In this document: positions 43,247 to 52,124 of the stretch, one piece after another
Position numbering within the stretch: position 1 is the first letter of the stretch
How the letters are laid out: every line of letters starts with the position of its first letter
Origin: Candidatus Frackibacter sp. WG13
GTDB taxonomy: Bacteria > Bacillota > Halanaerobiia > Halobacteroidales > Acetohalobiaceae
Direction of reading: 5' to 3'
NCBI RefSeq assembly: GCF_900114655.1
Contig: NZ_FOTT01000003.1
Location: forward strand, 82,810 to 146,809
Length of the DNA stretch: 64,000 bases
Program-made: the position numbers and the translations under genes
Notes under the pieces: model-generated
What the model saw: only the letters and a program-made list of their open reading frames with translations
What the model was told of the DNA's origin: nothing
The model's database searches: none

Positions 43247-43419
43247 AGGTATGTAGAGTCATATTGATAATTTAGTTAAAATAATAATATTAATATTTAA
43301 TAGGAGGATAATAATATTAAGAGAAATCATAATATTTATTCCAGATAGTACTTTAAAATCGTCTGATTATGAGATAAAATTAATTGTTAAAACTAAAAAG
43401 AGTCTGGGAAGGTGAAAGA

Positions 43420-44265
43420 ATGAAATCAAGTAATCCAATCGCACTATTCGATTCTGGGGTTGGTGGTTTGACAGTTACTAAGGAAGTTATGAATGAATTT
43501 CCCGATGAAGATGTTATTCATTTTGGTGATACTTTACATCTTCCGTATGGTCCTCGTCCTCAGAAAGAAGTTCGAGGTTTTGCTTTTGAAATTATAGATT
43601 ATTTAATAGAAATATTGAATGTTAAGTTAATAATTATTGCTTGTAATACAGCAACAGCAGCTGCTTTAAAGATAGCTCAAGATGAATTTGAAGTTCCAAT
43701 CATTGGTCCTGTAAAGCCAGGAGCGAAGGCGGCAATTAAGAAGACTAAGAATCAAAAGATAGGAGTAATAGCAACCAAAGGTACAATTAGTAGTAAAGCA
43801 TATCATAAAGAGATTAAGTTACTATCTAAGGAAGTAGAGATTTTTGCTAAAGCTTGTCCAGAGTTCGTAACCTTAGTAGAAAGGGGAAAGGTTACAGGTT
43901 TAGAAGTTGAAGAGGTAGTTGAGGGTTATTTAGCTTCTTTAAGAGAAGTAGGAGTTGATACTCTATTATTAGGTTGTACTCATTTTCCATATCTAAGCCA
44001 AGTAATTCAAAAAGTGATAGGTCCAGATGTTAATCTGATTTATCCGGGACGGGAGATTGCAATTCAAGCTAGAGAAATTCTATCAGCACTTGATGATTTA
44101 AATAAACAACCCAAAATAGGAAGTAGAACCTTTTATGTAAGTGATCTAGATAATATTTCTTATGATTTTGTTAAAGTAGGAAGAGAGTTTTTAGGATTAG
44201 ATGAATTACAGTTTAAAGAATTACCTATTTTTGATAAACCAAATTTAACACAGGGGATTAAGTAA
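43420..44265 (+). CDS. murI: Glutamate racemase
   Basis: 282 residues from ATG 43420 (GAAGGTG upstream). Catalytic cysteines are Cys75 (ACNTATA) and Cys186 (GCTHFPYL), with the substrate motif DSGVGGLT (11-18). It supplies D-glutamate for peptidoglycan. The upstream in-frame extension to 43384 lacks a ribosome binding site. It sits between the amidase/GerM pair and a dehydratase/activase pair; only 22 nt separate it from the latter. Confidence 0.96.
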   Translation: MKSSNPIALFDSGVGGLTVTKEVMNEFPDEDVIHFGDTLHLPYGPRPQKEVRGFAFEIIDYLIEILNVKLIIIACNTATAAALKIAQDEFEVPIIGPVKPGAKAAIKKTKNQKIGVIATKGTISSKAYHKEIKLLSKEVEIFAKACPEFVTLVERGKVTGLEVEEVVEGYLASLREVGVDTLLLGCTHFPYLSQVIQKVIGPDVNLIYPGREIAIQAREILSALDDLNKQPKIGSRTFYVSDLDNISYDFVKVGREFLGLDELQFKELPIFDKPNLTQGIK

Positions 44266-44287
44266 AGTGATTAGAAAGGTGAAGTGA

Positions 44288-45274
44288 TTGAGTATGGCGG
44301 AAAAGATTGGTTTAACGACTACTATACCGGTTGAAATTATTTATGCTGCTGGTGATATACCGGTAGATTTAAATAATATCTTTATTACTAGTGATGAAAG
44401 TCAGAAATTAGTAGAAGAAGCAGAGTATGCAGGCTATCCTCGGAATATATGTGGGTGGATCAAAGGCCTCTACTCTACAATCTTAGAAAGTGATGATATT
44501 AATAAAGTGATTGCTGTGACACAAGGTGATTGCACTAATACTCATGCTTTGATGGAGACCTTAGAGGTTCAAGGGGTTGAGACGATACCATTTGGTTATT
44601 CTTATAATCAAGATGCTGAGTTACTTCAGTTACAGATAGAGAAATTAATGGACTACTTTAAGGTGAGTCGAAAAGAAGTTTTAGAAATTAAGAAGCAATT
44701 AGATAAGGTCAGGGAAAATGTTCATCAGATAGATCGTTTAACTTGGACTGAAGATAAAGTGAGTGGTTGGGAAAATCATCTTTTCTTAGTTAATTGTAGT
44801 GATTTTAAAAGGGATTTTAATAAGTATAATATAGAAGTAGAAGAGTTTTTAGAGACAGTAAAAATGAGGGAGCCATTTAATGAAAGAGTAAGATTAGGTT
44901 ATATCGGTGTGCCTCCTATCATTAATGATCTTTATGATTACGTTGAGAAAAAAGATGCTAGGATAGTATTTAATGAAATCCAGCGTCAATTTAGTATGCC
45001 GTATGAAACAGATAGTTTAATAGAACAATATATTAAGTATACTTATCCTTATAATGTCTTTGTTAGATTAGAAGATATTAAACGAGAAATAGAGAGAAGA
45101 GATTTAGATGGTATTATTCATTATACACAAAGTTTCTGTTTTAGGCAGATTGAAGATTTGATATTTAGAGAAGAGCTAGATATACCGCTACTTACTCTAG
45201 AAGGAGACAAGCCTGGAGATTTAGATGCCCGTAGTCAGATGAGGTTAGATAGTTTTATAGATATGCTAAAATAA
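44288..45274 (+). CDS. 2-hydroxyacyl-CoA dehydratase-family (HgdB/YjiM-like) Fe-S protein
   Basis: 328 residues; TTG at 44288 fits the AAAGGTGA site best, ATG 44294 is the alternative. It resembles the D-component of ATP-dependent 2-hydroxyacyl-CoA dehydratases. Candidate cluster cysteines are Cys55 (NICGW), Cys82 (GDCTNT) and the one in QSFCFRQIED near residue 277. It is shorter than typical HgdA/HgdB subunits (about 375-480) and has no second subunit beside it, which points to the single-gene YjiM/double-cubane-like branch rather than a classical amino-acid-fermentation dehydratase. The activase follows. Confidence 0.75.
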   Translation: MSMAEKIGLTTTIPVEIIYAAGDIPVDLNNIFITSDESQKLVEEAEYAGYPRNICGWIKGLYSTILESDDINKVIAVTQGDCTNTHALMETLEVQGVETIPFGYSYNQDAELLQLQIEKLMDYFKVSRKEVLEIKKQLDKVRENVHQIDRLTWTEDKVSGWENHLFLVNCSDFKRDFNKYNIEVEEFLETVKMREPFNERVRLGYIGVPPIINDLYDYVEKKDARIVFNEIQRQFSMPYETDSLIEQYIKYTYPYNVFVRLEDIKREIERRDLDGIIHYTQSFCFRQIEDLIFREELDIPLLTLEGDKPGDLDARSQMRLDSFIDMLK

Positions 45275-45294
45275 GATTTATATGAGGTGGTAAG

Positions 45295-46044
45295 ATGAAA
45301 TGCGGAATTGACTTAGGTAGTCGCAATGTTAAACTAGCAGTATTAGATAAAAATGAAATAATAGATTTAAGAAAGTATGATACAATAGAATTTTATCGAA
45401 AATATGGGAAGAAAGAGTCTGGAGAGTTGGTAATAGATTTTGATAAATTTGGGATCAATGATTTAGATTCAGTAATTTCAACGGGATATGGAAGAAATAC
45501 AATTAAGATTAAAGGTGCTGAACAGATCCCTGAACTGAAAGCTCATATGCTAGGGGGACTCTATCAGACCGACTATGAAACCTTTACTTTATTAGATTTA
45601 GGTGGTCAGGATAGTAAAGTTATAAGGATTAAAAATGGTCAGATGGCTGATTTTCAAACTAATGATAAGTGTGCTGCTAGTTCTGGTAGATACTTAGAGA
45701 ATATGGCAGAGGTTTTAAATATAGATCTTTCAGAATTAAGCAAGTATTATAAGGAGCCAGTAGATATAAATGCTACGTGCGCAATCTTTGGTGAATCAGA
45801 ATTGATTGGTAAGATATTAGAAGGTTATTCGGTTCCTGAATTAGCTGCAGGGATTAATTATAGTATCTTTAAGAGAGTTAAACCATTATTATTAAAGCTA
45901 AAGAGTAAGCAGTTAGTCTTTACTGGTGGAGTAGCATATAATCAAGCTATTAGTAAAATCATAGAAAATGAGTTAGGAGTTCAAGTGATTATTCCTGGTA
46001 AACCACAATTTAACGGAGCAATAGGAGCAGCTTTGCACATATGA
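45295..46044 (+). CDS. ATP-dependent activase (HgdC/BadF/YjiL-like)
   Basis: 249 residues. ASKHA ATPase fold: GIDLGSRNVKLAVL (phosphate 1), LLDLGGQDSKVIRI (phosphate 2), FTGGVAYN (adenosine). Cys126 (NDKCAASSGRYLE) and Cys162 (NATCAIFGESE) should bind a [4Fe-4S] cluster across the homodimer. Known: such activases drive one low-potential electron into the dehydratase or double-cubane partner at the cost of ATP. GAGGTGG precedes the ATG. The stop codon lies inside the terminator stem. Confidence 0.9.
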   Translation: MKCGIDLGSRNVKLAVLDKNEIIDLRKYDTIEFYRKYGKKESGELVIDFDKFGINDLDSVISTGYGRNTIKIKGAEQIPELKAHMLGGLYQTDYETFTLLDLGGQDSKVIRIKNGQMADFQTNDKCAASSGRYLENMAEVLNIDLSELSKYYKEPVDINATCAIFGESELIGKILEGYSVPELAAGINYSIFKRVKPLLLKLKSKQLVFTGGVAYNQAISKIIENELGVQVIIPGKPQFNGAIGAALHI

Positions 46045-46069
46045 ATTTTAATTTATATGTGCTTTTTTT
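46035..46069 (+). terminator. Rho-independent terminator overlapping the activase stop
   Basis: GCACATAT (46035-46042) pairs with ATATGTGC (46055-46062), then seven T. Confidence 0.85.
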
Positions 46070-46078
46070 CTGCAAACC

Positions 46079-46107
46079 TTGACATTTTTCTGACAATTCA
46101 GTATAAT
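46079..46107 (+). promoter_or_regulatory. Consensus promoter 1 upstream of the lactate locus
   Basis: TTGACA (46079-46084), 17-nt spacer, TATAAT (46102-46107). It drives the microprotein at 46213. Confidence 0.87.
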
Positions 46108-46120
46108 AAGATTAACATAA

Positions 46121-46131
46121 TGGTCAGACCA
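46121..46131. promoter_or_regulatory. FadR/GntR-type operator 1
   Basis: TGGTCAGACCA, a perfect palindrome apart from its central base, at about +7 of promoter 1. The core matches the TGGTCnGACCA sequence known for FadR-family regulators; two such regulators are encoded at 54809 and 55569. Confidence 0.75.
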
Positions 46132-46212
46132 TCAGTTGGCTAATTATTTATTCTATTAGGTAACATTTATAAGTTTTTTATGCGAAATAGAAGAAGAAAG
46201 GAGTGAATTGTA

Positions 46213-46392
46213 ATGTATTGTATTATTTGTGGAGAAGAAATAGATGGTAAACAGTTTCGTAATACTTGTGAAACTTGTGAGAAAGAAGTGAACAAGTTAT
46301 CTCGAAAGATGTTAAAGTCTAGAAAGAAGATTAATTTTCATCGATTAAAGAATAAGTTTAAACGAAAAAGTCAAGGATATGCTAAAGGCTAA
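46213..46392 (+). CDS. Zinc-knuckle microprotein, copy 2
   Basis: 59 residues from ATG 46213 after AAAGGAGTGA. Cys3/Cys6 and Cys19/Cys22 form the same CxxC-N12-CxxC ribbon as the protein at 39919, with a longer basic tail (KKINFHRLKNKFKRK). It is expressed from promoter 1 and so is probably under the lactate-linked GntR regulator. It may be a small regulatory or nucleic-acid-binding protein; function unknown. Confidence 0.8.
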   Translation: MYCIICGEEIDGKQFRNTCETCEKEVNKLSRKMLKSRKKINFHRLKNKFKRKSQGYAKG

Positions 46393-46452
46393 TTAGCGAA
46401 AAAAATCAAAAAATATGATTTCTTTGTGAAAAAATATACTTTTTTGAAACTC

Positions 46453-46481
46453 TTGACATTATTCAGACAATTTAGTATAAT
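46453..46481 (+). promoter_or_regulatory. Consensus promoter 2 upstream of lctP
   Basis: TTGACA (46453-46458), 17-nt spacer, TATAAT (46476-46481). The spacer (ATTCAGACAATTTAG) resembles that of promoter 1, so the two promoter-operator blocks look duplicated. Confidence 0.87.
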
Positions 46482-46495
46482 GGATTTAACATAAA

Positions 46496-46506
46496 AGGTC
46501 AGACCA
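46496..46506. promoter_or_regulatory. FadR/GntR-type operator 2
   Basis: AGGTCAGACCA followed by TCAG, at about +8 of promoter 2, in the same relative position as operator 1. Confidence 0.72.
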
Positions 46507-46607
46507 TCAGATAGTAATGAGAACTATAAAGTATGTTCTTCTGTCTGGCCTTGTTGATAATTATGATTTTTAAATGACATATATCAGGTACTTGATATAT
46601 GTCATTT
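46497..46607 (+). promoter_or_regulatory. Structured leader downstream of promoter 2
   Basis: In RNA, GGTCAGAC (46497-46504) can pair with GTCTGGCC about 45 nt on, enclosing GAAC/GTTC. This is followed by a strong 15-bp hairpin AAATGACATATATCA / TGATATATGTCATTT (46572-46607) with a weak T tail. It may end a ~120-nt RNA or attenuate lctP. The remaining 46608-46926 stretch holds one operator-like site and no gene. Confidence 0.5.
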
Positions 46608-46684
46608 ATTACTTACTGTTCATTGCATATAATAATTCATAAGATTTAATTCTAAAGATTGAGAAAATTTTTTATTTATTCAGA

Positions 46685-46696
46685 TTGGCCTTACCA
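46685..46696. promoter_or_regulatory. Operator-like site 3 before lctP
   Basis: TTGGCCTTACCA followed by TCAGTTGG. The ACCATCAGTTGG part is identical to the sequence around operator 1, and TTGG-N4-ACCA fits PdhR/LldR-type sites. Confidence 0.5.
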
Positions 46697-46926
46697 TCAG
46701 TTGGATGAGAAAAGAGACTTATGTAAGTCAGAGCATTTGTTCATAAAACTATTTTCAGAATAATTAAAGATTAAGACTTCTGAAATTAGTTTTAACTTTA
46801 ATAATATTGTCTAATAGGCAAAAAATGAGAAGGGAGGAGGGAGTTTTTAAGAGATTATTAAGAATAGTTGTTTTAGTTTGAGCTTATAAGAGAAATAATT
46901 TAATCTTATTAAGGGGGAGTTAAAAA

Positions 46927-48609
46927 ATGGGTTCAGCTACACTAGCATTTTTAGCATTTTTACCAATTCTAACAGTATTTACTCTAATGGTTGGGTTTAG
47001 GTGGCCATCAACTAAAGCAATGCCGATCGCTTGGATTGTTACATCGGTAGTGGCAATGTTTGTTTGGAAGATGGACACAGTTTTTTGGGCAGCAGCTTCA
47101 ATTCAAGGTGCTCTAATTGCATTCAAAATTTTGATTATTGTATTTGGAGCAATCTTAGTATTACAAACACTTAAAGCAAGTGGAGCAATTCAGACAATCA
47201 AATCTGGGTTTTATAGTATTACTCCAGACCGTCGAATTCAAGCAATTATCGTTGCATGGTTATTTGGTTCATTCTTAGAAGGAGCGGCAGGTTTTGGTAC
47301 GCCAGCTGCGATTGCAGCACCATTACTTGTAAGTTTAGGTTTTCCACCATTAGCAGCGGTTATGGTTGCACTTATTTCTAATAGTACACCGGTTACTTTT
47401 GGTGCGGTTGGAACACCGATTATTATCGGGTTTGGTGAAATCTTTAATATTGATAAGGTAGTTAATATGTTACCAGCTGGTATGAATGTGGAGGCATTTA
47501 TTGACCAGACTACAACTTTTGCTGCAGGCTATCACGCAGTTGCTGGAACATTAATTCCGTTATTCTTAGTTGCATTCTTAACTAAATTCTTCGGTAAGAA
47601 GAAGTCTTTTGCTGAAGGTTTAAAAGTTTGGAAGTTTGCTATCTTTGCTGGATTAGCAATGACAATTCCTTACTTCTTAACTGCTTATACTTTAGGTTCT
47701 GAGTTCCCGTCTCTAATGGGTGGTTTAGTTGGTTTATTTATAGTGGTTATGGCTGCTAAGAATGGTTTCTTGATGCCAGAAGAGAAGTGGGACTTCCCAC
47801 CACGAGAAGATTGGGCTTCTGATTGGGTTGGTGAAGAAGAACCAGATACAGATATGAGTGAAGGGCATCATTCTTTATTAACTGCTTGGACACCTTATAT
47901 CTTAATTGCTTTCTTATTAGTAATTACAAGATTAACGCAGTTACCATTTAAAGCTATGTTAAATAAGTTTACATTAAGTATTCCAAGTATTCTTGGTACT
48001 GACTTAGGTTATTCGATTGCGCCTCTATATCTACCAGGTACTATTCCATTTATTTTAGTGGCTGTTCTTTCAATCTTTATCTTAAAGATGAAAGGAGAAC
48101 AAATTTCAGAGGCATGGAGTGAAACATTTAGTCGAATGACGGCTCCTACTATCGCTTTAATCTTTGCTGTAGGCTTAGTACGAATTATGATTAACTCTGG
48201 GGCTACTACTGGTGGTCCAGAAGGATCAATGTTAATGGCTATGGCACAGTTTGTTTCTGATATTACGGGAGGGCTTTATCCACTATTTGCTACTATGATC
48301 GGTGTGCTTGGAGCATTTATCGCTGGTAGTAATACAGTTTCTGACATGCTTTTCGGTATGTTCCAGTACGATGCAGCGACTACACTTCAGTTACCACACA
48401 CGGTGATCGTTGGTTTACAGGCCGTTGGTGGAGCTGTAGGTAATATGATCTGTGTACACAACGTTGTTGCGGCAAGCGCAACTGTAGGGCTTGTTGGTAT
48501 GGAAGGTATTATTATGAGAAGAAACTTAATTCCAGTACTATATTATTCTTTAGTTACGGGACTTATGGGACTATTCTTCTCTTATGTTATCTTCCCAGGT
48601 GCATTCTAA
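46927..48609 (+). CDS. lctP: L-lactate permease
   Basis: 560 residues, about 13 membrane helices, LctP/LldP family. Motifs: [59 protein letters not shown] and [21 protein letters not shown] lactate/proton (or sodium) symporter in the cytoplasmic membrane. ATG follows AAGGGGGAG. Two oxidase systems for lactate lie directly downstream. Confidence 0.95.
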   Translation: MGSATLAFLAFLPILTVFTLMVGFRWPSTKAMPIAWIVTSVVAMFVWKMDTVFWAAASIQGALIAFKILIIVFGAILVLQTLKASGAIQTIKSGFYSITPDRRIQAIIVAWLFGSFLEGAAGFGTPAAIAAPLLVSLGFPPLAAVMVALISNSTPVTFGAVGTPIIIGFGEIFNIDKVVNMLPAGMNVEAFIDQTTTFAAGYHAVAGTLIPLFLVAFLTKFFGKKKSFAEGLKVWKFAIFAGLAMTIPYFLTAYTLGSEFPSLMGGLVGLFIVVMAAKNGFLMPEEKWDFPPREDWASDWVGEEEPDTDMSEGHHSLLTAWTPYILIAFLLVITRLTQLPFKAMLNKFTLSIPSILGTDLGYSIAPLYLPGTIPFILVAVLSIFILKMKGEQISEAWSETFSRMTAPTIALIFAVGLVRIMINSGATTGGPEGSMLMAMAQFVSDITGGLYPLFATMIGVLGAFIAGSNTVSDMLFGMFQYDAATTLQLPHTVIVGLQAVGGAVGNMICVHNVVAASATVGLVGMEGIIMRRNLIPVLYYSLVTGLMGLFFSYVIFPGAF

Positions 48610-48638
48610 ATAGATTGCTAGAGTAAGAATTAATCAAA

Positions 48639-48672
48639 GGTTGGCAAAAGTAGAAATTTACTTTTGCCAACC
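48639..48672 (+). terminator. Strong hairpin between lctP and glcD
   Basis: A perfect 14-bp stem GGTTGGCAAAAGTA / TACTTTTGCCAACC with a six-base loop. No immediate T run (the T7 run begins 9 nt later), so it may be a partial terminator or an mRNA processing/stability hairpin. Confidence 0.6.
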
Positions 48673-48695
48673 CATTGATATTTTTTTATTAGTGG

Positions 48696-48706
48696 TGGTC
48701 AGACCA
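48696..48706. promoter_or_regulatory. FadR/GntR-type operator 4 before glcD
   Basis: TGGTCAGACCA within GTGGTCAGACCAC, about 110 nt upstream of glcD. No good promoter is visible next to it. Confidence 0.65.
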
Positions 48707-48814
48707 CTAGTCCAGAAATATATGAAGTAGAGAAAACTTATGACCGTTCTCGTGAACGTTTTATAGAAGCATTTTCTTAATCTTAAATATGAAAATTAAA
48801 AGGGTGGTTGCACT

Positions 48815-50212
48815 ATGATTAATAATTCAACAATTAATAGATTTAAAAAAGTAGTTGGAGATGAATATGTTTTAACGAGTAAAGAAGAACTCCTTAGTTA
48901 TTCGTATGATTCTACGGCTGGTGTTGATTCAGTTGTTCCTAAATTAGTAGTAAAGCCAGGCTCTACAGAAGAGGTGGCTGAAGTTATTAAGATTGCAAAT
49001 GAGGAAGAGATTAATGTCATTCCTCGAGGAGCAGGAAGTAATCTATGTGGAGGAACGATTCCAGTTGAAAATAGTGTAGTAGTAGTTTTAACTAGATTGA
49101 ATAAGATTTTGGAAATTGATGAAGAGAATTTAACTGCAACAGTAGAAGCAGGAGTAATTACTGTAGATGTTCATGATGCTGTAGAAGAAAAAGGGCTATT
49201 CTATCCACCAGATCCAGGAAGTATGTCTGTTTCTACAATTGGCGGTAATATTGCTGAGTGCGCCGGGGGGTTAAGAGGTTTAAAGTATGGTGTTACTAAA
49301 GACTATGTTATGGGATTAGAGATTGTATTGCCAACAGGAGAAATTATTGAAGTTGGTGGTAAGACTGTAAAGAATGTAACGGGCTATGACTTGCCAAAGC
49401 TATATACTGGTTCGGAAGGTACATTAGGTATTATCACTAAGGCTATTTTAAAATTAATACCTAAGCCTGAAACTCATAAGAGTATGATGGCGATCTTTGA
49501 TGAATTAGATGGAGCGGCAGAAACAATTTCGAGTATTATCAGTAATAAAGTAGTGCCGGTAACTTTAGAGATTATGGATAGGGTTACTATTAAAACAGTA
49601 GAAGATTTTGCTAATATAGGCTTACCTACCGATGCAGAAGCGGTTCTTTTAATCGAAGTGGACGGAATTGAAGAAGTAGTTGAACGCGATGCAAAGAAAG
49701 TAATTAAGATTTGTGAAGAGCATGGAGCACGACAGGTTAAATTGGCTAAGACTGATGAGGAAAGAGATGACGTCTGGGCAGCAAGACGTTCAGCATTATC
49801 TGCTTTAGCTCGCATGAAGCCGACAACTATCTTAGAAGATGCTACAGTACCACGAAGCAATATACCTGATATGATTAGAGGAGTAAATGAGATAGCTAAG
49901 AAGTATGGCTTACAGATCGGAACATTTGGTCATGCAGGGGACGGAAATTTACACCCTACAATCTTAACTGATGAAAGAGATAAAGAGGAGATGGAGAAGG
50001 TACACAAAGCTGTTGAGGAGATCTTTGATATAGCTTTAGACTTAGATGGTACATTATCTGGAGAACACGGAATTGGTATTGCAAAGGCAGGGTTTATGGC
50101 TCAGGAGTTAGGAGAAGATGGCCTACAAGCATTAAGAAATATTAAGTATTCTTTAGACCCTAAAGGATTACTTAACCCACATAAGTTAATCGGGGATGGT
50201 AGTAATGAGTAA
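48815..50212 (+). CDS. FAD-linked 2-hydroxyacid dehydrogenase (GlcD/D-lactate dehydrogenase type)
   Basis: 465 residues. FAD-binding PCMH domain with PRGAGSNLCGGTIP and PPDPGSMSVSTIGGNIAECAGG. The C-terminal oxidase domain has GHAGDGNLHPTI and SGEHGIGIAKAGFM. It oxidises lactate or glycolate and passes electrons to the partner Fe-S protein encoded by the overlapping next gene. Next to a lactate permease, lactate is the likely substrate; in anaerobes such enzymes can work with electron-transfer flavoprotein, but no etf genes are in the window. Confidence 0.92.
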   Translation: MINNSTINRFKKVVGDEYVLTSKEELLSYSYDSTAGVDSVVPKLVVKPGSTEEVAEVIKIANEEEINVIPRGAGSNLCGGTIPVENSVVVVLTRLNKILEIDEENLTATVEAGVITVDVHDAVEEKGLFYPPDPGSMSVSTIGGNIAECAGGLRGLKYGVTKDYVMGLEIVLPTGEIIEVGGKTVKNVTGYDLPKLYTGSEGTLGIITKAILKLIPKPETHKSMMAIFDELDGAAETISSIISNKVVPVTLEIMDRVTIKTVEDFANIGLPTDAEAVLLIEVDGIEEVVERDAKKVIKICEEHGARQVKLAKTDEERDDVWAARRSALSALARMKPTTILEDATVPRSNIPDMIRGVNEIAKKYGLQIGTFGHAGDGNLHPTILTDERDKEEMEKVHKAVEEIFDIALDLDGTLSGEHGIGIAKAGFMAQELGEDGLQALRNIKYSLDPKGLLNPHKLIGDGSNE

Positions 50213-51503
50213 GATATTAAAAGAAGTTGAAGAAGAAGTTGCTAAATGTATGAAATGTGGTCTCTGTAGAGCAGTCTGTCCAATCTTTAGTGAGTTAGAT
50301 AACGAAGCGACTGTAGCCAGAGGAAAAGTTAATTTAATTGAGAATGTTAATAGTGGAGAGCTAGGTTTAACTGATAAATATGAAAAACTTATGGAATTAT
50401 GTTTAATGTGTAAGGCTTGTGTAGCTAACTGTCCTTGCGGAGTAGAGGTTGATAAAATAGTGCTTAAAGCAAGAGAAGAGTTAGCTCAAGATAAAGGGCT
50501 ATCTATGATTAAGAAGGGGATATTTAGTGTATTACAAAATAAATTTGTTTTCCCATTAGGAATGAAATTAGGGTCAATCTTCCAAGGTTTAGCATTTAGT
50601 AAGAATGATGGTCCACAGCCAGGTAATAATCCACGAGTTTCGGTAGGATTAGATAGAAGAAGGGTAATACCTGATTTAGCTGAAAAGACATTTAAAGAAG
50701 AATTTCCTGAGGTAGTTAAAGTAGATAATCCTAAAGCGAGAGTAGCGTATTATACAGGTTGTACTGTTAACTATATCTATCCTGAATTTGGAGAATCAGT
50801 GGTTAATGTTTTAGTTGAGAATGGTATTGAAGTTGTTATTCCACAGGGTCAGCAGTGTTGTGGAACGCCAGTTAGGATTTATGGGGATACTAAGACAGCT
50901 AAAAAATTAGCTCAGACTAACGTAGAAGAATTTGCTAAGCATAATGATGTAGATGCTATCATTACTTCTTGTTCTTCTTGTGGTTTAGCATTAAAAGAAG
51001 AGTTTGAAGAAGTATTAGGTACTAGTCCAGAACTAAAAGAGTTTAGTGATAAAGTCTATGATATTGCAGAATATTTAGTAGATGTTATTGACTTTGATCG
51101 AGAAGGATTAGGTGCTGTACGTAGGAAAGTAACTTATCATGATCCTTGTCACTTGGTTAGAGGCATGGGAGTTAGTGAGCAACCAAGAGAAATTTTAGAA
51201 GCGATACCTGGGGTGTATTTTGAGGAAATGGATAGACCAGATCGCTGTTGTGGGTCAGCTGGGTCATTTAACTTAAAGTATTATGATCTGTCAATGGATA
51301 TCAACAAACATAAAATAGAGGATATTAAGCAGACAGGAGCAGATACTTTAGCTACTGGCTGTGGAGCATGTAAGATGCATATCAGTGATGGTTTAAATCA
51401 AGCCGGGATGGACCAAGAGATAGTGCATACGGTGCAGCTTTTAGATGAAGCTTATCAGAAGAGAAAAGTCAATCGAGAAAAGAAGTCTAAAAGAGCAGGT
51501 TAA
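50205..51503 (+). CDS. GlcF-type Fe-S oxidoreductase subunit (two CCG domains)
   Basis: 432 residues from ATG 50205, overlapping the end of the FAD subunit gene (ATG 50196 is possible). Two ferredoxin motifs (CMKCGLCRAVCP, CLMCKACVANCP) are followed by two CCG cysteine-rich domains (QQCCGTPVRIYGD...SCSSC; DRCCGSAGSFNLK...GCGAC). Typical heterodisulfide-reductase-like electron partner of GlcD. Membrane quinone or soluble acceptor is not determinable. Confidence 0.92.
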   Translation: MSKILKEVEEEVAKCMKCGLCRAVCPIFSELDNEATVARGKVNLIENVNSGELGLTDKYEKLMELCLMCKACVANCPCGVEVDKIVLKAREELAQDKGLSMIKKGIFSVLQNKFVFPLGMKLGSIFQGLAFSKNDGPQPGNNPRVSVGLDRRRVIPDLAEKTFKEEFPEVVKVDNPKARVAYYTGCTVNYIYPEFGESVVNVLVENGIEVVIPQGQQCCGTPVRIYGDTKTAKKLAQTNVEEFAKHNDVDAIITSCSSCGLALKEEFEEVLGTSPELKEFSDKVYDIAEYLVDVIDFDREGLGAVRRKVTYHDPCHLVRGMGVSEQPREILEAIPGVYFEEMDRPDRCCGSAGSFNLKYYDLSMDINKHKIEDIKQTGADTLATGCGACKMHISDGLNQAGMDQEIVHTVQLLDEAYQKRKVNREKKSKRAG

Positions 51504-51524
51504 TTAATTGCGGAGGTGAAGAGA

Positions 51525-52097
51525 ATGGCAGTTGCAGAAGATAAGGTTATAGGTAATAATTTAGATGAATTATATGATAGATTTGTTAAAAAGGCCGAAA
51601 CATTAACTACTCAAGTTTATAGAGCTAAGAGTGGCAATGAAGTATTAGAATATATTCAAAAAGAAGTGAATGAATTGGGTGCTAAAAAAGTAGTTGGACA
51701 TGAGTCGGAATTACTTGCTGAAATTGGATTAAAAGGCAAGATTGAAGGAGTAGATGTAAAGACGAAAAATATTGTTGAAGAGGTTGAAACTGCAGATATT
51801 GGTATTTCCGAACTTGATATAGCTGTTGCTAAGAGTTCTACTTTAATTCAGAATGCCGAAAGCTATGAAAAACGCGTAGTTTCGATGTTACCAAAGACTC
51901 ATATTGCGATCGTTAAGACTAATAATTTAGTGCCAGATTTACCAGATGCTTTTGAAGTACTAAGAGAAAAGTATGGAACAGCAGTGCCACCTTATTTAGC
52001 ATTTATTACTGGACCATCTAAAACTGCAGATATTGAACGGACATTAACTATCGGAGTACATGGGCCAGGACGTTTGGTAGTAATCTTTGTTGATTAA
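51525..52097 (+). CDS. LUD-domain protein (LutC-like)
   Basis: 190 residues from ATG 51525, with GGAGGTG at 51512-51518. The LUD fold is seen in GISELDIAVAKSSTLI, SMLPKTHIAIVKTNNLVPDL and ITGPSKTADIERTLTIGVHG. LutC belongs to the LutABC L-lactate oxidation complex of Bacillus. The next gene supplies the LutB and LutA parts as one protein, so the two probably form the second lactate oxidase of this locus. Confidence 0.9.
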   Translation: MAVAEDKVIGNNLDELYDRFVKKAETLTTQVYRAKSGNEVLEYIQKEVNELGAKKVVGHESELLAEIGLKGKIEGVDVKTKNIVEEVETADIGISELDIAVAKSSTLIQNAESYEKRVVSMLPKTHIAIVKTNNLVPDLPDAFEVLREKYGTAVPPYLAFITGPSKTADIERTLTIGVHGPGRLVVIFVD

Positions 52098-52124
52098 TTT
52101 GGTTAGTTAGGGAGGTAAATAATA

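Noticed and set aside
43308..43415. A ~33-codon frame with AGGAGG and only ATA start codons before murI
   Set aside because: No usable ATG, GTG or TTG; composition is ordinary AT-rich DNA. Could be a decayed gene but not supportable.
46825..46881. An 18-codon frame (ATG 46825) in the lctP leader
   Set aside because: No ribosome binding site upstream and no attenuator-type codon run.
48688..48780. A ~30-codon open frame running through operator 4 (ending ERFIEAFS)
   Set aside because: No start codon or ribosome binding site; part of it is the palindrome.
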